Positions 8,059 through 16,700 of a DNA stretch of 50,460 nt are shown here, piece after piece (the stretch's first letter is position 1; the number at the start of each line of letters is the position of its first letter). The notes under the pieces were generated by a model. That model saw nothing but the letters and a program-made list of their open reading frames with translations, was not told the DNA's origin and made no database searches. Source of the stretch: Flavobacteriales bacterium (GTDB lineage Bacteria > Bacteroidota > Bacteroidia > Flavobacteriales_D > Sanyastnellaceae); assembly GCA_015665315.1 (NCBI GenBank), contig JADFAK010000153.1, positions 1-50,460 of the forward strand. Direction: 5' to 3'. A program made the translations under genes and the position numbers.

Positions 8059-9630
8059 ATGAATAGACTCCTTCTTTTCATAGGACTTTGTGCAAGTATG
8101 AATTTCATTGGCCAAACCAATGGATTCAACTTGCGTTTGTCCTATGGTTTAAGCACGTCTTATTCGAATGTTTGGGAACAGGATTCGACTTACATTGTAA
8201 CAGGATTTGCGTCAGACACGGTCGATGGGTTTCTTTATATTCGATTGTTAGAGACTACATTAACTCGTGATGGCGCTGTCGTCAATCATAAATTCATAGG
8301 AAACCAAAATGTAAACTTGTCCTTCGGATTCAATGCAAGTGATAGACTAAGTGAGGATAAAGTTGTACTCGCAGGTCCTGTCTCCATAGACGGTGTTTCG
8401 CTTGGATTGGTCTTTCAGTTGGATAACCTGGGGGATACTTTGTCATCATTCACATTTTCCTCCCCGTCCTTCACAGGTGACCCTGATAGCTTTTCCAACT
8501 GGCTGAAACCCCTTAGTTTAAGTATGGGAATTGACGGTACAATATATGTAGCTTGTCAAATTGCTAGTGAAGAAACCGGCAATGACTTTGCGGTGTTTTC
8601 TTTTTCGCTTGATGGTCAAAAAAATTGGTGCTTTGTCTCTGCGACGAATCTCTATAACACGTGCCGAGATGTAGAAGCGGAAGATGATGGGGTGTGGGTG
8701 TCAGTCTCTTCACTCGATTTAGATACAGAATGGGGTGATCTTCAGTCTTTTTTTAAAATTGACATGAGCGGCAACGTTGTTTCAGAAGTACACCTACAAC
8801 AATCAAATCATAATATTTGCCTTGAGATGAAGATTGTCGACGACGGAATAGTTGGCATCACGAGCTATGAAGACGGATCTAATTTTAATACTGTTCCGGT
8901 TATTTTCAAGGTTAATTTCAGTGGAGATTATATTTGGTCGTCTCCATATCCAACCACGTATGAAAATGGCCAAGCTTTCCGAGATTTAGTAAGATGTGAA
9001 GATGGAAGTGGATTTGTTGTTGTGGGAGAAATATTCGATCCATCTCCAGATAACCCTGATCTAGATGGTAATTATAATTGGTTTGGTTTATTGGCCAAGT
9101 ACTCCAATGAAGGAGAAGCAATATGGGCTCGACAGTACTTCATCCTTCAAAGTATCCATGACGACCACGAAGTAATTGACTTAAGTGTTACGTCTGACGG
9201 AGGCTATATTTTCTGTGGAGAAACTACAGATTATGATAACCAAAATCCGGACATAATCCACCCTCGTCAACAAGGCTGGGTAGTAAAAGTCGACGGATGC
9301 GGCTGTCTTGTCCCCGATTGCGATCCCAACTGCACGACCAAGGAAGAAGAGGAAGGGGTGTTTATAGATTCAGACCAGCAATTTGTAGTCGGCCCGGTGC
9401 CGGCAGACTGGTTCATCAATGTACACGTGCTCAATGACGAATACCTTGATTCCAGGCGTATTGAAATTCATAATTTACTCGGTCAGCAAGTGCTTTCTTA
9501 CGCCACTCCTACTGGCCAAGCTACCTATATGATTGACACGCAGTCGCTGTCGTCAGGGATTTACATTGTGAGTATGACTGAGCATGGAAGAGTTGTGCAG
9601 AGTGAGAAGGTTGAGGTGAGGAAGTTGTGA
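8059..9630 (+). CDS. Secreted repeat protein with T9SS sorting domain, cassette copy 1
   Basis: The 523-residue protein starts with a signal peptide (MNRLLLFIGLCASMNFIGQT). The bulk resembles beta-propeller-like blocks (SDGGYIFCGETTD, DGSGFVVVGEI, DDGIVGITSYED) typical of large secreted Bacteroidota proteins without known enzymatic activity. A Cys-rich hinge (KVDGCGCLVPDCDPNCTT) and an acidic linker precede the last 90 residues, a T9SS type A sorting domain (VVGPVPADWFINVHV ... SLSSGIYIVSMTEHG). Copy 2 shares its first 50 or so residues and its last 115 closely, whereas the middle has diverged. A surface or secreted role is likely; no ligand can be named. Confidence 0.85.
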   Translation: MNRLLLFIGLCASMNFIGQTNGFNLRLSYGLSTSYSNVWEQDSTYIVTGFASDTVDGFLYIRLLETTLTRDGAVVNHKFIGNQNVNLSFGFNASDRLSEDKVVLAGPVSIDGVSLGLVFQLDNLGDTLSSFTFSSPSFTGDPDSFSNWLKPLSLSMGIDGTIYVACQIASEETGNDFAVFSFSLDGQKNWCFVSATNLYNTCRDVEAEDDGVWVSVSSLDLDTEWGDLQSFFKIDMSGNVVSEVHLQQSNHNICLEMKIVDDGIVGITSYEDGSNFNTVPVIFKVNFSGDYIWSSPYPTTYENGQAFRDLVRCEDGSGFVVVGEIFDPSPDNPDLDGNYNWFGLLAKYSNEGEAIWARQYFILQSIHDDHEVIDLSVTSDGGYIFCGETTDYDNQNPDIIHPRQQGWVVKVDGCGCLVPDCDPNCTTKEEEEGVFIDSDQQFVVGPVPADWFINVHVLNDEYLDSRRIEIHNLLGQQVLSYATPTGQATYMIDTQSLSSGIYIVSMTEHGRVVQSEKVEVRKL

Positions 9631-9780
9631 TTTTAGACGGAGGGTCTTCCATCATGCGTACTGCAGCCACTAACAAAGTGCTATTCTTTTCCCAAACCAC
9701 GATCGTGGCGTTTTAGGTCGTAGTGTCAATTCTAGTCCTACCGATATTTGACCTCTACGAGGTCCTTTAGTTGTCCGAGC
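9631..9780 (+). repeat. Cassette trailer repeat D1
   Basis: It shares long runs with 11727-11900 and 12285-12462. It contains the perfect 12-bp palindrome CCACGATCGTGG and the hairpin GACCTCTACGAGGTC (6-bp stem, 3-nt loop). The palindrome could act as a terminator-like or recombination site, but it lacks a strong T tract. Confidence 0.8.
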
Positions 9781-9965
9781 ACGAGCGAGGTCAAGCCAAT
9801 TTTTCATTCTGAATTTTCAATTTATAATTTAGAAAGGACCGGGCTGTGAAAAGAGAACGACCTGTCGAAAAAAACTCTCCTGGCCCATTAAAGTCACCAA
9901 AGGGACCAACCCAATTTATCATTTTGAATTTTCCATTTTGAATTTAAAAAGCTCATTTCACCCAG

Positions 9966-10129
9966 AAAAGTCACTAAAAGGATCAACCCAATTTATCATT
10001 TTGAATTTTCCATTTTCAATTTCAAAAAATGTGATTGTATGTCGGACTTTTCTCAGAGAGTAGAAATAGCATATCAACGCCTCTCATCAAGCATCTCAAT
10101 AAAATCCCCGAACTTCACGGCAAGATTGA
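9966..10129 (+). repeat. Cassette leader repeat U2
   Basis: This is the second copy of the leader. It is preceded by AAGTCACTAAAAGGATCAAC and an AT-rich block that recurs at 12510-12572. Positions 10010-10129 are nearly identical to 7910-8028, an offset of about 2,100 bp. Confidence 0.85.
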
Positions 10130-10151
10130 AATTATTCACTGATAGTTCCAG

Positions 10152-11726
10152 ATGAGGCCCGTACTTCTACTTCTTGGCTTTATTGCAAGTTTGAATTTCA
10201 TTGGACAAACCAATGGATTCAACTTGCGTTTGGCTTATGGATTGAGCACGTCTTATTCTAATGTCTGGGAACAGGATTCGACGTATATGTTGACTGCTTT
10301 TGCAGCAGATACCGTCGATGGTTTGCTTTTCATTAGATTATTAACAACTGCACTGGACGATCAAGGGGGGGTGCTGTTCAATAAATATTTAGGAGACCAA
10401 GATAAAAGTTTATCTTTTTTTGAAGATGCCAATGGATTTATGGATCAAGATCATGTGCTAATAGCAGGCCGATATATGAAGGAAGGAGTCATGAACGGAC
10501 TTGTGTTGGTATTGGACAATGAAGGTGACACAATCTCATCAATTTCTGTTCCGTCTCCTTCGTACAATGGAGACCCTGATGATTTTTCCAATTGGATGTC
10601 ACCAACAAGTCTTAGCGTTGCATCGGATGCGCTTTTTTACGTTGCAAGTCAGATAGCAAATGCCGATACGGGAAATGACTTTGTTGTTTTTTCCTTTTCA
10701 TCCAGTGGTCAAATGAACTGGCATTACGATTTCATATCCGAAAGTGGCTATGACATTTGCAGAGACATTGAAGCTGTAGCTGATGGGGTTTGGGTTTTAG
10801 CATTTTCATCCGTTCCCGATTCACAATGGGGACTTATTCAATCCTGTTTTAAATTGGATTTGGAGGGAGAAGTAACAACTACTATTTCCATTGTACCAGC
10901 CAACCATAATATTTACTCTGACTTTGAAATTGTAGAAGATGGAATTGTAGTAGTTGGGAGTATGGATAATGTAGATGAAAATGCAACAATTCCAATAATA
11001 TTCAAAGTTGATTTTGAGGGAAACTATCTTTGGATCAGTACTCTATCCAAGCCGTATGAGCCTCAACAAGAGTATATAAACCTTGTCAAGTGTGTAGATG
11101 AAAGTGGATTCGTGGCCGTTGGAGAAATAACTGAAATATCTCCAGAAAACCCTGAGCTAAATGGCAATTACAATTGGAGTGGGGTATTGGCAAAATACTC
11201 GAACGAAGGAGAAGTATCATGGGTCCGAGAATATTTCATCCTACAAAGCATCCACGATGATCATAGTGTTGCAGATCTAAAGGCCACATCGGACGGAGGC
11301 TATATTTTTTGTGGAGAGTCAACAGGTATAGATAGCCAGAATCCAGGTGCAAACGAACCAATTCAACAAGGCTGGGTAGTAAAAGTCGACGGCTGCGGCT
11401 GCCTTGTACCCGATTGCGATCCCAACTGTACGACCAAGGAAGAAGAGGAAGGGGTGTTTATAGATTCAGACCAGCAATTTGTAGTCGGCCCGGTGCCGGC
11501 CGATTGGTTCATCAATGTACACGTGCTCAATGACGAATACCTTGATTCTCGGCGTATTGAAATTTACAATTTACTCGGTCAGCAAGTGCTTTCTTACTCC
11601 ACTCCAACTGGGCAAGCTACCTATATGATTGACACGCAGTCGCTGTCGTCAGGGATTTACATTGTGAGTATGACTGAGCATGGAAGAGTTGTGCAGAGTG
11701 AGAAGGTGGAGGTGAGGAAGTTGTGA
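10152..11726 (+). CDS. Secreted repeat protein with T9SS sorting domain, cassette copy 2
   Basis: The 524-residue paralogue of copy 1 has the same architecture: signal peptide (MRPVLLLLGFIASLNFIGQT), propeller-like body, Cys-rich hinge, acidic linker and T9SS type A domain. The C-terminal 115 residues differ from copy 1 at only a few positions (for example H/Y in the EI-x-NLLGQQ segment). The central 350 residues share the framework (SDGGYIFCGES) but many residues and indels differ. This contrast fits recent exchange at the ends with retained or selected variety in the middle. ATG 10152 lies at the same distance from the leader as in copy 1. Confidence 0.85.
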   Translation: MRPVLLLLGFIASLNFIGQTNGFNLRLAYGLSTSYSNVWEQDSTYMLTAFAADTVDGLLFIRLLTTALDDQGGVLFNKYLGDQDKSLSFFEDANGFMDQDHVLIAGRYMKEGVMNGLVLVLDNEGDTISSISVPSPSYNGDPDDFSNWMSPTSLSVASDALFYVASQIANADTGNDFVVFSFSSSGQMNWHYDFISESGYDICRDIEAVADGVWVLAFSSVPDSQWGLIQSCFKLDLEGEVTTTISIVPANHNIYSDFEIVEDGIVVVGSMDNVDENATIPIIFKVDFEGNYLWISTLSKPYEPQQEYINLVKCVDESGFVAVGEITEISPENPELNGNYNWSGVLAKYSNEGEVSWVREYFILQSIHDDHSVADLKATSDGGYIFCGESTGIDSQNPGANEPIQQGWVVKVDGCGCLVPDCDPNCTTKEEEEGVFIDSDQQFVVGPVPADWFINVHVLNDEYLDSRRIEIYNLLGQQVLSYSTPTGQATYMIDTQSLSSGIYIVSMTEHGRVVQSEKVEVRKL

Positions 11727-11905
11727 TTTTAGACGGAGGGTCTTTTGTCATACGCACTGCAGCCACTGACAAAGGGCTATGCTTTTCCCAAACTCCGATC
11801 GTGGCGTTCTAGGTCGTAGTGTCAATTCTAGTCCTACCGATATTTGACCTCTACGAGGTCCTTTAGTTGTTCGCGCACCTGCTGTCATAGAGATGGGACC
11901 TCTAC
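11727..11905 (+). repeat. Cassette trailer repeat D2
   Basis: This is the second copy of the trailer, with several substitutions relative to D1, one of which breaks the 12-bp palindrome. Its end (GCACCTGCTGTCATAGAGAT) matches D3 but not D1. Confidence 0.8.
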
Positions 11906-11979
11906 AAGCTCCATTCTGTGAAAGATTGAATTTCACTCTACAAAAAGGGACCGGCCTTTGAATGAGATTCGTGTTGACT

Positions 11980-12201
11980 CATTTCGACGTCGCGCTTCAA
12001 CTACTTGTCAAGATGTCAAATACTATCTAAGCGCTTTGCTCAATGACCTCATCTTGACGACATGATTTAAAGAGGCAGTCGAGCAAAGAACATTTCGACG
12101 TCGCGCTTCAACTACTTGTCAAGATGTCAAATACTATCTAAGCGCTTTGCTCAATGACCTCATCTTGACGACATGATTTAAAGAGGCAGTCGAGCAAAGA
12201 A
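11980..12201 (+). repeat. Perfect 111-bp tandem duplication
   Basis: Positions 11980-12090 and 12091-12201 are identical over 111 bp with no intervening base. Each unit carries an inverted repeat, GTCAAGATG and CATCTTGAC, separated by about 34 bp, so each could fold into a long hairpin. There is no open reading frame across the units. Exact identity points to a recent duplication or strong conservation. Confidence 0.95.
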
Positions 12202-12284
12202 ACTGGAGTGCATATCACATTTCGAGTAAAAGTTGAGTTTTGTCGTCGAGACTGATCAAGCAAAAGTGACAGAAGATCAATAGA

Positions 12285-12462
12285 TGGAGTGTCTTCCATC
12301 ATGCGTACTGCAGCCACTAACAAAGTGCTATGCTTTTCCCAAACCACGATCGTGGCGTTTTAGGTCGTAGTGTCAATTCTAGTCCTACCGATATTTGACC
12401 TCTACGAGGTCCTTTTGTTGTTCGAGCACCTGCTGTCATATAGATGGGACCTGCACGAGGTA
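12285..12462 (+). repeat. Cassette trailer repeat D3 without a gene
   Basis: This is a third copy of the trailer with no paralogous coding sequence before it. The first part follows D1 (intact CCACGATCGTGG palindrome), whereas the end follows D2 (GCACCTGCTGTCATA), so it is a mosaic. Confidence 0.8.
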
Positions 12463-12509
12463 CTGGGCGGTTGTAAGTAAACGACCATTCGACAAAAGCT
12501 AATCTCAAC

Positions 12510-12572
12510 TAGAAAAGTCACTAAAAGGATCAACCCAATTTATCATTTTGAATTTTCCATTTTCAATTTCAA
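12510..12572 (+). repeat. Cassette leader remnant U3
   Basis: The first 60 bp or so of the leader (GAAAAGTCACTAAAAGGATC and the AT-rich block) are repeated here. The sequence then diverges, with no signal-peptide coding region following. Together with D3 it marks a lost or incomplete third cassette. Confidence 0.75.
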
Positions 12573-12635
12573 AAAAGGGTGCCTTTTTCCCAATTGCAGC
12601 GGACCGGGAGCTAAGCGGTAAAATAAAAAAGAAGC

Positions 12636-12667
12636 AAAAAAAAGAGACTCAGAATAATCTGAATCTC
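12636..12667 (-). terminator. Rho-independent terminator of tRNA-Pro
   Basis: On the minus strand a stem (12658-12667 with 12644-12653, loop ATAA, one G-T pair) is followed by a run of eight T. It lies about 12 bp after the tRNA-Pro 3' end. Confidence 0.85.
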
Positions 12668-12678
12668 TCAATTTGTAG

Positions 12679-12756
12679 TGGTCGGGGTGGCAGGATTCGA
12701 ACCTGCGACCTCCTGCTCCCAAAGCAGGCGCGATGACCGGGCTACGCTACACCCCG
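12679..12756 (-). tRNA. tRNA-Pro (UGG)
   Basis: On the minus strand the acceptor CGGGGTG pairs with CACCCCG, followed by discriminator A and an encoded CCA. The anticodon arm is CCTGC-TTTGGGA-GCAGG, giving anticodon TGG. The T-arm sequence GGTTCGAATCC is present. Confidence 0.96.
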
Positions 12757-12811
12757 TTACTTTCAATGACTTAGGAGTAGTTGAATGCTTTCATTCCCTC
12801 TTAAGCGGCCG

Positions 12812-12840
12812 CAAATATACAAATAATCTTCTTTTTACAA
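12812..12840 (-). promoter_or_regulatory. Promoter of tRNA-Pro
   Basis: On the minus strand TTG (12838-12840), 18 bp and TATATTTG (12819-12812) match the Bacteroidota -33/-7 consensus with the preferred spacing, 55 bp before the tRNA. Confidence 0.75.
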
Positions 12841-12884
12841 CGCTATTTGAAGAAAAGATTCTAATTTCGCGTCCCGGTAAAAAC

Positions 12885-12961
12885 GGTCCCGTAGCTCAGC
12901 TGGATAGAGCATCTGCCTTCTAAGCAGACGGTCACAGGTTCGAATCCTGTCGGGATCACCA
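12885..12961 (+). tRNA. tRNA-Arg (UCU)
   Basis: Acceptor GGTCCCG pairs with CGGGATC (one G-U pair), followed by A and an encoded CCA. The anticodon arm is TCTGC-CTTCTAA-GCAGA, giving anticodon TCT. The T-arm (GGTTCGAATCC) is canonical. It is divergent from tRNA-Pro; a weak -7-like TAATTTCG lies at 12862. Confidence 0.96.
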
Positions 12962-12984
12962 ATTTAACCGTTTGGTTATCAGAG

Positions 12985-13012
12985 AAGCCCACGCATTGCG
13001 TGGGCTTTTTTA
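12985..13012 (+). terminator. Rho-independent terminator of tRNA-Arg
   Basis: A 10-bp perfect stem (AAGCCCACGC with GCGTGGGCTT, loop ATT) is followed by a T run, 23 bp after the tRNA. Confidence 0.9.
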
Positions 13013-13122
13013 GTTTTTTTCCTAGAGTCTCGGCAAGCTGTGCCCATTTCCAAGGGTTTGAATAGGCGGATTGTGACCTAAATGACGAGGCCACGTTATC
13101 TGTTAAGCTAGTGTTAATTGTA

Positions 13123-13153
13123 TTGACCGGTTATTGCAATTATTTTACGTTTG
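13123..13153 (+). promoter_or_regulatory. Promoter of the small His-containing gene and perhaps the dab locus
   Basis: TTG (13123-13125), 20 bp and TACGTTTG (13146-13153) match the Bacteroidota consensus, 38 bp before ATG 13192. Confidence 0.6.
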
Positions 13154-13191
13154 TCGTGAAATAGAGTACAGTTGTTTCAAACCAGAAGAAA

Positions 13192-13626
13192 ATGATCCAA
13201 ACGGATCGCGCAACAAGCTTGTTGAGCACCTTGATTTTGAAAACCAAACTCCTTAAAGAGTGGATTGGCATGACACATGCCACCGCCTTTCTAATGCTTG
13301 CATTGGTAGTACCCTCTAGTCTGGGCGCTACCTTTGCCGTGTTGTTGAATGACTCTTTTGCAGACAATCAACCAAGTACTATTCACCAGCATTCCCACGA
13401 TGCAGGGATTTCCAATTTCCATCCTTCTAATGATCTTGCCTGTTCGATTTTATTATCGGAACAACTGGAAAATGAAGAAGATGAAGTAAGTCTGCACGAG
13501 AAAATTAGTCTCGGTTACAGCGAATTTATCGGGAACATTAGTTCCCAAGAAATGGCCTTGCGTTCGCAAATTGCCATTCAGCGAAAGAGGTATATCCTTT
13601 TTCATTGCCTCAAAATTCCTTCATAG
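13192..13626 (+). CDS. Small membrane-anchored or exported protein, His-containing, upstream of dabA
   Basis: The 144-residue product is not recognised. One hydrophobic segment (about residues 30-52, THATAFLMLALVVPSSLGAT) could be a membrane anchor or an uncleaved signal. It is followed by a His-bearing stretch (STIHQHSHDAGISNFH) that might bind metal, an acidic region (ENEEDEVSLHEKI) and a basic tail. It sits 150 bp before the SulP-DabA fusion in the same direction, downstream of a promoter-like pair. The coding call rests on the promoter, the ATG position and the hydrophobic segment, so it is moderate. A link to the zinc-dependent DabA next door is only a guess. Confidence 0.5.
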   Translation: MIQTDRATSLLSTLILKTKLLKEWIGMTHATAFLMLALVVPSSLGATFAVLLNDSFADNQPSTIHQHSHDAGISNFHPSNDLACSILLSEQLENEEDEVSLHEKISLGYSEFIGNISSQEMALRSQIAIQRKRYILFHCLKIPS

Positions 13627-13650
13627 TTAGGTCCTTGTCTTTTCGACAAT

Positions 13651-13663
13651 GCGCATGATGCGC
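13651..13663. promoter_or_regulatory. Palindrome upstream of the SulP-DabA gene
   Basis: GCGCATGATGCGC is a perfect inverted repeat around one central base, 115 bp before the fusion gene and 38 bp before a -7-like TACGTTTT at 13701. It could be an operator; no regulator gene lies nearby. Confidence 0.3.
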
Positions 13664-13700
13664 AGAGCGCTGATTTAAGTCTAAGTCAGCCAAATAATCT

Positions 13701-13708
13701 TACGTTTT
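13701..13708 (+). promoter_or_regulatory. Candidate -7 box (TACGTTTT) for the dab genes
   Basis: Seven of eight positions match TAnnTTTG, about 70 bp before ATG 13778. No clear -33 partner was found. Confidence 0.3.
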
Positions 13709-13777
13709 TATTTACTGTCTTCCGATTGGCCCTGGTTGTTTAGGTGCTGTTGGCAGACATTTATCAAAGCATTTTCT

Positions 13778-16700
13778 ATGCAGGAAGATAAAAAAATGAG
13801 TGCCCAGCCAAAGGATTGGTTAGAGGGACTCAAGGAGAATTTCGGGGCCGATATGACTTCTGGTTTCATCGTGTTCTTATTGGCTTTGCCTTTGAGTTTG
13901 GGTATAGCATCAGCCTCACAATTCCCACCAGTGATGGGAGTTTTGTCGGCGATAATAGGTGGTCTATTGGCTACTTTTTTGACGGGTTCAAAACTAGCCA
14001 TCAAAGGACCAGCAGCAGGTTTGATTGTGATCGTAGCAGGCGCCGTTACCGAATTTGGTGGAGGTATTATCGGTTGGCAACTTACCCTTGGCGTTATGGT
14101 CGTAGCCGGCCTCGTGCAAATCCTCTTTGGAGTAGTCAAATGGGGAAAACTGGTCGATATATTTCCTTTGGCCGCTGTACATGGTATGTTGGCCGCTATT
14201 GGTTTGATCATCATAGCCAAACAGGTTCCAGTTTTGCTCAACGTCGATCCTAGTTTGGCCGCAGGAAAAGGGCCATTGGGACTCTTCGCCGCAATCCCTG
14301 AATTTATTGGAAATATGGACAAGCAGGTGAGCATTATTGGCGGAGTGAGTTTGGCAATTATGATGGGCTGGAAGCTCGTCAAACAAAAGCACCTCAAGAA
14401 GATTCCTGCTCCTCTGCTCGTATTAATCTTCGCAATTCCTGCAGGGATGTACATGAACCTTGGCCAAAGTGCCCCGAGTCATACCTTGCTTAAAGTGGGC
14501 AATATTGCTGAGCAGATTGGTATCAACGTGAGTTTCGCAGGCTTGTCGATGGTAGGTACCTTCATCAAGTACGTTGTGATGGTGGCTTTGGTAGGTAGTC
14601 TTGAAAGTTTACTGACCGTTAAAGCCATTGACCTATTGGATCCGTTCAAACGAAAAAGCGATCCAAATAAAGACATGATAGCAGTGGGAGTCGCCAATAC
14701 GGTTGCTGCAGTTCTTGGTGGCTTGCCTATGATTTCTGAAGTAGCCAGAAGTTCGGCCAACGTCGCTCAAGGGGGAAAAACGCGTTGGGCAAATTTTTGG
14801 CACGGATTGTTCCTATTAATCTTTGCTTTGTTTGCCTATCCACTCTTGGAAATGATTCCAAATGCCGCTCTAGCAGCGATGCTCATAGCCGTGGGGATCA
14901 ATCTAGCACACCCCAAAGAATTCATCCACACCTACAAAATTGGATCTGAACAACTGGCCATTTTTATCACGACCATCTTCTTTACACTTTTTGAAGATTT
15001 GCTTATCGGTATTGCGGCTGGTATGGTGCTCAAAATGATCATCCACTTAACTAGAGGTGCTTCTATTCGCGGATTGTTTAAATCTGATATTGAAGTTCAG
15101 GATAGTGGAAATACGATAGATGTGTTTATTCACGACTCGGCTGTTTTTACCAATTACTTGTCGATAAAAGCCAAGTTTGAGGCACTCCCAGAAGGACGTA
15201 CGATCAACGTTCACTTTGAAGATGCCATCCTAGTCGACCACTCGGTGATGGAGAATCTACACCATTTCAAAGATGACTACGAAGGGCTGGGAGGTCAGGT
15301 GATATTTATTGATTCGGAATCTATGGAGTCCGTGTCCGACCATCCGCTGGCGGCTATGAAGAAGATAGACAGTTTGACCAGACCAAAGCCTATTCGCGAT
15401 GGATCGTTTGACGAGGAAAAATCACTTCACCAACTCCGTCACTACTTGCCAGGTCAGGCTGCATTAAAGGACTTTGTACACCACAACTCCTTGCATGCTT
15501 ACCAAGATATGGAGTTCTTCGAAGCTATTTTCAGCGCTTCGAAAACATTTGGAATTCAAGTTACATTCAATCTAAATGAATACAGAAAGCTTCACGACCA
15601 AGGGCGTATTTCTTCCCAAATACTTGATAGAGTTATCGTAGAAACCAAAGGCAAGGAACACCATGCTGAATATTTGCATTCATTGCTTAAAAAAACATAT
15701 AAGCATACCTACGCACCTAGGATAGGCCGACTAAGAGACCAATGGAAAGAGCAGTATCACGTGAATATGGACGATAGGGTACAACCTCGACTTTTTCGAA
15801 TTATTGGAGCTTATCTGGACCAAGGGATTGCGCTCGATCATTTTCCTGAAACAGATCAAGGATTACTTCGGGCCATTCGATTGCTAGAAGAGAAGAGTTT
15901 TACCAGTTTTTTCAGAAGCAAAAGAGTCAAGGACCTGTTGTCAAACAAGGATGTTTCTTTGAAAGACCTGCTGATGATTGTTGTGGGAAATGAGGCCTAT
16001 TTTGAGCAGTATATTTTGGACCAACAATTTGCGCATAAGGGCTGGAGTGGCATTATTACGGCTATAGAAAGGCAGCCGGATACATTGTTGTATCAAAAAT
16101 CGATTGACCTACGCGATTTTATCATGCTCGAGCTTCTCTTGGAGATTGATGTTATGGACAGTAGGTTCGGTAAAAACTGGGGTGGATTGGCCCTTGGATG
16201 TGAAGTTGAACCAATGGATTATTTCGCTCCTGTTCAAGTGGGCGAACTGCAAGAGGTGCTCAAATTGTGGCAACTCGCTTTTGAATGGCAATACTACGAT
16301 GAGGTGCTTGGTGCTTTGTCTGAAGTGTCTCAAGATAAAAAAGAGCCGAAGTATAAGAAAAAGAGTTTCCAAGCGATGTTTTGCATCGATGACCGCGAGG
16401 ATTCGATTCGACGTCACTTTGAATATGCCGACAAGAATTGTGAGACGATTGGGGCTCCGGGATATTTTGGTGTGGCGATCCAGTTTCAGGCTTTGGACAG
16501 TCAGTTCTACGAAAAGAATTGTCCCGTTCCAGTAACTCCTCACCATTTAATAAAAGAGGTCTCGCGAAAAAACAAACATGCAGTAGAATATCTTCACGGG
16601 AAACATTCGCATTCGATTTTGAAAGGAATTTTGTCTACGCTCCCATTGGGAATTTGGGCCGCGATCAAATCCATAAAAGATGTGATAAACCCCACCATGC

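Larger units (their letters stand above)
9631..10151. other. Inter-cassette gap with trailer D1 and leader U2
   Basis: There is no gene. The gap consists of the D1 trailer, several degenerate copies of an AT-rich block (CATTTTGAATTTTCCATTTT and variants, near 9800, 9905 and 9990) and the U2 leader. Confidence 0.7.
11727..12678. other. Gene-free repeat-rich stretch downstream of the cassettes
   Basis: No supported gene was found. In order it holds trailer D2, a short unique segment, the 111-bp tandem duplication, a unique segment (12202-12284), trailer D3, leader remnant U3 and the tRNA-Pro terminator. Short open frames here are built from repeat sequence and show no coding signal. Confidence 0.7.

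Noticed and set aside
11980-12201. The tandem repeat as a CRISPR array
   Set aside because: The units abut without spacers, number only two, and no cas gene is present.
12678-13094. Open frames across both tRNA genes
   Set aside because: They translate tRNA sequence (for example VAGFEPATSCSQ and GFEPVTVC) and are not genes.
13708-14454. A 248-residue open frame on the minus strand
   Set aside because: It lies antisense to the well-supported SulP domain, has low-complexity composition (Pro, Thr, Ile) and shows no start signal.
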